Shown here: piece by piece, positions 58,078 through 64,000 of the stretch
Layout of the letters: every line of letters begins with the position of its first letter
Numbering within the stretch: the first letter of the stretch is position 1
NCBI GenBank assembly: GCA_038373865.1
Contig: JAXGGA010001664.1
Location: 62,001-126,000, forward strand
Direction: 5' to 3'
DNA: 64,000 bases
From: Uloborus plumipes
Lineage: Eukaryota; Arthropoda; Arachnida; Araneae; Uloboridae
The notes under the pieces: generated by a model
Databases searched by the model: none
Seen by the model: the letters and a program-made list of their open reading frames with translations, nothing else
What the model was told of the DNA's origin: nothing
Translations under genes and position numbers: made by a program

Positions 58078-58930
58078 GGGTCATTCCATAGAAATGTCAA
58101 CCTCAGCCGAAGAAAAAAAAAAAATACCGAAGAGAAAAAAGTATAAAAATAAATAAATAAATAAATAAAAATCATACAACATAAGAAGTTAAAAAAAAAT
58201 TGAAAAAGTTTTGTATTTATCACTGAGATTAGGCATAATAAATAGCTTGTAGTGTGTTTACTGCTTGTTATTCGATGGTTACGTTAGCCACGTTACGTTA
58301 GTCACGCTCCATCTTGAGTAAAAGCTTCACTTAAAACTAAAAAAAAAAAAATAGGATTTAATAAATGTGTTTTATGTTTTTAAAAGCTTACTTTACACAT
58401 TTTTCAAATATATCATTCAATTTTTAACACTTTCTTAACTTTGAGAAATTTTTGCCTCACAACATGAGCATTAATATTCAGGGTTGCAAAAATGTTACGT
58501 TAGTCACGCTGCTATTTTGGTTGAAAAAATATCTACTGACAGTAATTTTGTTTTAATTCTCAGCAGAAATGATACATAGATACCATGTACATTGTAAATC
58601 CACCAGCATAACTAAAAAATATATTTTATCCTTTAAGTTACAAGTAAAAACAGTTACAAAATCAGCTCTGAATGTTACGTTAGTCACTATGGAATGAGAA
58701 TGACCCTGTTACAAAAAAAAAAAAAAAAATAACGAAAGAAACTTTTAAACTTTGGATTAATACTATTAAGACTAAATGCAGGAGCTGGACTACTTGATGT
58801 CATTACGTTAGTCACTATGGAATGAGAATGACCCTGTTACAAATAAAAAAAAAATAACGAGAGAAACTTTTAAATGTTGGATTAAGACTATTAAGACTAA
58901 ATGCAGGAGCTGGACTACTTGATGTTATTA
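58078..58930. repeat. TTACGTTAGTCAC repeat cluster with a 128-bp tandem duplication
   Basis: The word TTACGTTAG(T/C)CAC occurs at about 58279, 58293, 58495, 58675 and 58803. The last two start a tandem duplication (about 58675-58802 and 58803-58926) that includes CTATGGAATGAGAATGACCC and ATGCAGGAGCTGGACTACTT. GGGTCATTCCATAG at 58078 is an inverted match to that region, so 58078-58707 may be one inverted-repeat element. Confidence 0.6.
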
Positions 58931-59651
58931 ATATTTAAACGATTGATATTGAATTTTGCCTGATATAGACTAAATCATGTAAAAAATAAGTTAGAAACTC
59001 AAGTTAGAAACTCGCAAAATATAAATACATAACACGTTATCACAATAGAATTGAGCATACTTTACGACTTGACTGATTTATGAATCTAATCTAAAATTTA
59101 GATACTTGAAGGTCACTTTTAGCCTGTGGGCCATTATTTGGAAACCTTTGATCCAGGGTTCAGCGTAGTGTTTTTGAAATGACTTGCTTAGCAGATTTAT
59201 TATTACATATTACTTTTTCAACTTAATATCATGGATGTAAGAATAACTTATAGTCCCGGAATAATATGCATCGAAATTTTGACGAGGGGCTGTTCCAGGG
59301 CAGGGCAATCCGTGCGACCACCCAGGGTCCCACAACTTACGAGGCTTTACTTCTACTTATTATTTCATAGATACTGCAATAATAAATAGTTCCTACACTA
59401 AGACATTCGTCATCTACGCATCTTTCAAAAGCAGACTTGGTCTAGTTCAAGACACCAGGAAATGTCGGGCCCCGTATCAACGCGAGACAGTGGCAAATCC
59501 CAGACATTTTTTTTTCGGGGAGGGGATATTAGTTGGAAACCATTTTTAGATACCTATTTTTTAAATAATTTCTATAAGAATCGACATTTCGAGGGAGGAG
59601 GGATGATCCCAATACCTGTCCAGTTAGCTACAACCGTGGTGCGATAACTTT
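58931..59651. other. Transposon-end fragments, no gene
   Basis: CAGGGCAGGGCAATCCGTGC at 59296 and the following CGACCACCCAGGGTCCC resemble a hAT-type end related to the one at 17670. No partner was located. 59140-59160 (GGAAACCTTTGATCCAG) is another end-like patch. Confidence 0.35.
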
Positions 59652-59750
59652 AGGTAGGGTACACTTAACTTGGCAGTGTCGTAATGCTGTGATTAGAATC
59701 TTCATAGCCTCCACCATACTTCCATGTTATGATTGTCCCAACTATACGTT
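59652..59750 (-). repeat. Dispersed repeat, shared with 21208-21302
   Basis: Reverse-orientation homologue sharing CAGTGTCGTAATGCTGTGAT, about 70% similar overall by eye. Confidence 0.6.
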
Positions 59751-60459
59751 GTCAAGTTTATGAGCAAAATTGGCTGCGGACAAAAATCTTACTACTATTA
59801 TATATGCGAAAGTTTGTATGGATAGGTGGATGTATAGATGGATGTGTGTATGTTTGTTCTTCTTTCACGCAAAAACTACTAAATGGATTTTAATGAAACT
59901 TTTACCATAATGTAGCTTATACATCAGAATAACACATAGGCTATAATTTAAAACGATATTCGAAAAAGTTCGATTGGTAGCGCTTTTTTCATTCCAATTT
60001 AAGGCACATTTTTCGCATAAATCAGCGAAGGCTTCCAACAAACTAATTCAGTATTTAGTGCATCATCTCAACTCCCTGTCGATAGCTAGAATTGCGTATA
60101 TCATTTCCATTTTCCGCATTAAATTTTCAAATCTTTTTTCAAATCAAATCAAAAAGTAATTTTTTTCAGCTTCATTTTTAATATCCAGGCTTTTACCAAT
60201 GCCTCCTAAGCAGGGGCGGACTGGTTCTAAAATTTTTGTGTGAAAAAAAATTCTTGCGGCCCCCTACCCAAGAAATTACATTGTTCCCAGCCTGAAAATT
60301 TTCTAACGGGTTTCCTAAATTAAAAATTAAAAAAAAAACGGAAACTCCTTCTCGGGTAAAAAAAAAAAAAAAAAAAAGTTTTTTTTTTCTCAGAAATCCT
60401 TTATAAAATAAGTTACGCTATCATCTAAAATGTACACATGGTTTACTACTAGTGTTTTC

Positions 60460-60566
60460 TCTTCTAAATACCCATCACCCCCTATCGCCCCTTTAGAACT
60501 TACCGCCCCTTTGAGGAGGCCAAATCGCCCCTTAGGAGGCGATCGCCCCCAGGTTGGGAATCACTG
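60460..60566. mobile_element. Nested hAT-type terminus
   Basis: Ends CCCAGGTTGGGAATCACTG at 60566. The complement CAGTGATTCCCAACCTGGG is a well-known hAT-type tip. Preceded by repeated CGCCCCTTTAG/CGCCCCTTAGGAGG words. Partner not found. Confidence 0.45.
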
Positions 60567-61411
60567 GGTTAGAGGGTAACGGGAGAGGAGAGATCTCTAC
60601 CAAAATTTTAAATCCCTAAAACACCATTTTAGGCAATTGACCTCGTTGTTAGACAAAATGCAAGTCTTCCAGAAATTTTCGGAAATTTATCAGAATATAG
60701 AAACAGAAATTTACTATTCCTCCATAAATCTGGCACTGGAAAGTACCTATCCTTTCGTTACGCCACTCGTGAAAAGATTAAAAATTGCCATCCACCTCTA
60801 GCTATGCGGGACGATTTGCTATAACTTCTCGTATGTTTTCTTTTTTAAGGCAAAAAGCTCAGAAATTATCTTAAGTGTGTTTGTTGATTTTTGGAGAAAA
60901 TAGGGCCTCATGGGTCCCCTTACATAAACGCCCCTGGAAAACTCATCGGGTGAAAAATGCTTTTATGCTTCCCTTTAACTTACGTGCTTGTACAACTGAT
61001 ATTTTACGTTTCATACTGGCAACTGTAAACATCGGTAGTGTTTTCTTGGAGAATATTTCATTGTTGATGAATTTTAATAAGCCCGCCTCCAAATAAATAA
61101 GTAAATACCTTAATTGCCCCTTAAATGGGAGACTCCAGCACAATAAGGCCCTGCGAAGGGCCCCTATAGCCATAATATTAAGTGACGATAATCTTTTAGA
61201 ATTTTGACGTTGAGGCAGGCCGATTATGTTTTTTTTTTCTTTTTTCTTTTTTTGACAATAGAGTATAAGTTGCCGTAGGTACGACCCTGGATTTAAGATG
61301 TTCAAATCGACAGATGTTTAAATTTTTCTAATAATTTATCTGACAGTAGTAGTTTTGGGAATGTATCTGATAACTTCAATAGAATAATAGAGATGTCAAA
61401 AGTTTCAGAAA

Positions 61412-61725
61412 GTTCTCCTACACCATAAATTGAACTAATCGTAGCAAAATACTTTCAAACAGATTAAACATCAGTTAAATATTGACAATTAGCTTTTCAT
61501 TTTGATATAGTTTTTTTTTTTTTTTTAACATTTACCTAAAGGCGAAAATAATTTGTCGGCGCGGGGCCCCTTGCTCCTACATCATAAATTGAACTAAACG
61601 TAGCACCATACTTTCAAACGGATATAAACACCAGGTAAATATTGCCAAATAGCTTTTTATTTTGCTATAGTTCTTTTTTTCTCATTTACCTAAAGGCAAA
61701 AATAATTTGTTGGCGCGGGGCCCCT
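61412..61725 (+). repeat. About 157-bp tandem duplication
   Basis: Units about 61412-61571 and 61572-61725 share CTCCTACA.CATAAATTGAAC, ATTTACCTAAAGGC, and the GGCGCGGGGCCCCTT end. They differ mainly in T-run length. Confidence 0.88.
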
Positions 61726-61783
61726 TGCTAGAGCGGGGCCCGATTGGGCAAAATCGGTCCAATCGGCCTAAGACCGGTCCTGT
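61726..61783. mobile_element. Nested GC-rich transposon terminus
   Basis: Ends CTAAGACCGGTCCTG. The complement CAGGACCGGTCTTAGG, with the CCGATTGG words, is a common arthropod DNA-transposon tip. No partner identified. Confidence 0.4.
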
Positions 61784-63300
61784 TCATAACACTTGTATTT
61801 AAATAGTTAAATAGATTAATATTGCCATAGCTTCCAATTGTGTATTGTTTCCAATCAAATTTTTGCGATTAATTTACTAAAGCACATTAAAACATGTTTT
61901 ATCTAAAGAGGGGAAAATAATTTTCCAAACACAAAAACATCATGGTTTTGTGAATTTTAATAACTTTCTGAAAAATTACAAAAAAGAGCCCTATATTATT
62001 TGCTGTAACTGCTGATCCCTTCATTGTCCCACTCTAAAGAACTTTGGATGTCTTCAGTAAAGCGAATCAAAAATTGTGTATTTTTTAAAAATTATTATAA
62101 AGTAATATTTCAAAAGCTTTTGAATTTTGAATTTAAATTATATGAAATTTGTTTTTCACGTGCTGCATTTAAGTAACACATCAAATAAACTGCATATAAT
62201 TCCCTTTTAAATAAACTATTAAACAGTTCTATAGCTCTCACTAAACTTGAGCAATAGCATTGCCAAGTACTGCTGTCAAGTGAAAAAGAGGACTCTCTAA
62301 CGAATTTCGAAAATTCATTGCACATCAATTATGAATGAGATATTTTTAAAAAGTTTATGGATAAATTTAAGGTGTCAAAGAGATAGATATCGTTATAATA
62401 GAAAATTTTTTTGATCGATTTGACATGGAATTACCCAAAATTTACTTACTTAATGGAAGCGGAAGATATTTTTTGTTTTTCACAAAACTTTGCTAACTTG
62501 TCATACTCACCAGAACCCTAACATTTTTTATACTAGGGCAAAACTGAAATCGGAAAAAAAAAAAAAAAAAAAAAAAAAAACGATTTTACCCTCCGGCTTA
62601 GTGATCAAGTACACATTTTTATTTGTTTATTTTTTTTATTGCTTAGCTCAATGTAAAAACAATCAGAGCTCTATATAACATTGTATAAATGTATCCAGAA
62701 TGTAAGACATTTTTTCGTTTAAAATCGAGCCAAATCACATAAAAGGTTATATGTACATGGATATTTTTTAACGCGGGTTGTAAATCTAATATCGTAATTG
62801 CTGATTGTCTTTTGAAATTTTAAGTTGATATTAATTTAAAAATTAACAAAAAATGTTATGAAGACTTTTTTTTTTTGCAATATATTTCTAATGAAAGGAA
62901 ATATTCAGTACATTTTAAATTTAATTTAACCTTTATACTTTCGATTATTTAAAGTGATTAAAACAACAAAAGTTTAACAAACACATGATTTAAAATATTA
63001 TTACCTCGAAAAGATTCTTGTCACTCTTGATACAAAACAGATGTAATTCCATTAAGCATTTAAGAACGATGTAGAACGAATGACTCGTTTCTGTTTCTTA
63101 GAGAGAAAATCGAACGGACTGCTAAAATTCTAAAATAACCTAATTGGTTGAAAAAAGTCACGGTTCTATCCATTGTATAAAAAATGGCGGGAAACATAAC
63201 AAACACGAAAGAAGAAAAGAAAAAAAAGCTATTCAGCGCAAATCCTAGATATTTAGCTAGCGTTTTTCATGTTACTTAAGAATCTCAATACATCTTTTTC
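61784..63300. other. hAT interior without coding evidence
   Basis: AT-rich. A27 at 62554-62580. The minus-strand frames (for example 62328-62110) show no hAT dimerisation or zinc-finger motif. Confidence 0.45.
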
Positions 63301-63735
63301 TTCGAATGGCGCCTTTTTCCTCTTTCAGCTTTTCCCAGACAGCCTCAGATGGCCATAAAAAAGGTCCCCACCCCCATATAACGCTCCTTACTAGAAATCC
63401 CCGAAGCATCAATTCCGAACAGAGATAGCAAGAGACACCATTTAGCCCCGTAAGGCTCGTTTTGGACGAAGACCCCACAAAGCCCTTTCACTTGGTGGGT
63501 CAGTCTGCATAGTGCTGCGTGATATCAGCCTCCTACCCCCTCCCCCTAAGAAAAAGACAGTTCTAGCTGCGGACCCAAACGTGAGAACGGCCGGCCCAAC
63601 TTTTCTTTTTCGAAATAATTTTCTTTTTCTAATTTCAAAAATAAATAAATCAATAAATAAAACGGCCCAAAGTAGGTACGGCCCATGTGGAATTTTCCAC
63701 ATCTTCCACATGGCCAGTCCGCCCCTGCTCCTAAG

Positions 63736-64000
63736 TACTAAATGCCAATTACTTTCTGGTTTTTAGCACAGAACAAAATTTCATGCTTGGTTCACGAAGC
63801 ACTGCCACCTACCGGAGTTCTTCGAGAAAAAGAAATTAACGATTGGTTCATTTCTAAATTTAAATTAAAAAAACCAACCAATCAAAAAATTTAATTCGAA
63901 CATTGTTTGGATCCATCGCCAATAGCTGCAAAATTTCAGGCTTGGTTCACAAAGCACTGCCATATACCGGAGAAAGATAAATTAATTATTGGTTCATTTC
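63736..64000 (+). repeat. Tandem repeat, period 156, running off the window
   Basis: CTTGGTTCAC(G/A)AAGCACTGCC recurs at 63785 and 63941. AAAATTTCA lies upstream and ATTGGTTCATTTC downstream in each. The second unit is cut by the window end. Confidence 0.85.

Larger units (their letters stand above)
60211..63727. mobile_element. 3.5-kb hAT-like element with 8-bp duplication
   Basis: Left end CAGGGGCGGACTGG (60211-60224); right end CCAGTCCGCCCCTG (63714-63727), a perfect 14-bp inverted pair. CTCCTAAG is duplicated exactly at 60203-60210 and 63728-63735. 3517 bp is near the length of an autonomous hAT, yet I see no transposase. The interior is a mosaic of other transposon ends, a tandem duplication, long A-runs and AT-rich filler. 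Confidence 0.82.
59787..64000 (+). mobile_element. Helitron-like element, interrupted by a hAT, right end off-window
   Basis: TC at 59787-59788 after A, then TTACTACTATTATATATGCG AAAGTTTG and the phrase GCAAAAACTACTAAATGGAT, is a 5' style common to arthropod Helitron-like repeats. The hAT-like element at 60211-63727 splits it. Repeated sequence continues at 63736-64000 with no terminus inside the window. Whether 59787-60202 and 63736-64000 belong to one element is inferred. Confidence 0.4.

Noticed and set aside
57478..59160. A single hAT element between the CAGAAGTCTCC end and GATCCAG
   Set aside because: The flanking octamers GTCTAGTG and GGTTCAGC do not match and the tips pair poorly.
60943..61305. 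120-codon minus-strand frame as a hAT transposase
   Set aside because: No hAT zinc finger, catalytic or dimerisation motif. It crosses A/T-runs and repeat-derived sequence.
62554..62580. Poly(A) tail of a retroposed transcript
   Set aside because: No retroposed gene or SINE body precedes the A-run and no target duplication is visible.

Overview
The window looks like a gene-poor, AT-rich stretch of an animal nuclear genome. The mix of transposons fits an arthropod, and the style of the Tc1-type transposase and of the Helitron and hAT-like termini suggests an arachnid. That placement is an impression from family resemblance, not the result of a search. I found no convincing host gene, exon, rRNA or functional tRNA. 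Apart from one transposase, the open frames are short, low-complexity or inside repeats, and none shows a domain I recognise.

The only intact coding region is a complete Tc1/mariner transposon at 34812-36029. It has perfect 27-bp inverted repeats, a TA duplication, a recognisable promoter and a 347-codon transposase. The catalytic residues are D156, D247 and E284, with 36 residues between the last two, a DD36E arrangement.

Layout. 1-9.3 kb: a Helitron-like 3' end (663-691), a degenerate Harbinger-like MITE (1543-1685), a 1.56-kb foldback element (3433-4993), and two adjoining Helitron-like segments with a nested MITE and a tRNA-headed SINE (7098-8808). 9.3-12.8 kb: a 254-bp direct repeat (9349 and 12546) bracketing transposon debris, a 361-bp near-perfect palindrome (10840-11200) and another Helitron-like end. 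16.7-22.8 kb: three copies of a palindromic ACTGTAAAA MITE family, a hAT-like end and a Harbinger-like MITE. 23.3-27.1 kb: a complete-looking non-autonomous Helitron (23972-25826) between two copies of a repeat carrying a tRNA-Ser-like segment, then a second near-perfect palindrome (26691-27125). 28.6-29.3 kb: a satellite-like array. 31-46 kb: MITEs, the Tc1 element, a SINE, a Tigger/pogo-like element (43125-43840) and a hAT MITE with an 8-bp duplication (44899-45209). 49-53 kb: AT-rich sequence with two period-170 repeats. 54.8-64 kb: more MITEs, a hairpin pair, tandem duplications, and a 3.5-kb hAT-like element (60211-63727) apparently nested in a Helitron-like element that runs off the window.

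The genes do not form a pathway. The window is a layered record of transposition, with cut-and-paste elements (Tc1/mariner, pogo, hAT, Harbinger-like) inserted into and beside rolling-circle Helitrons. I see no new multi-gene system. The most unusual structures are the Helitron whose 3' hairpin is preceded by four 54-bp hairpin units, the two nearly perfect palindromes, and the six-copy ACTGTAAAA family.
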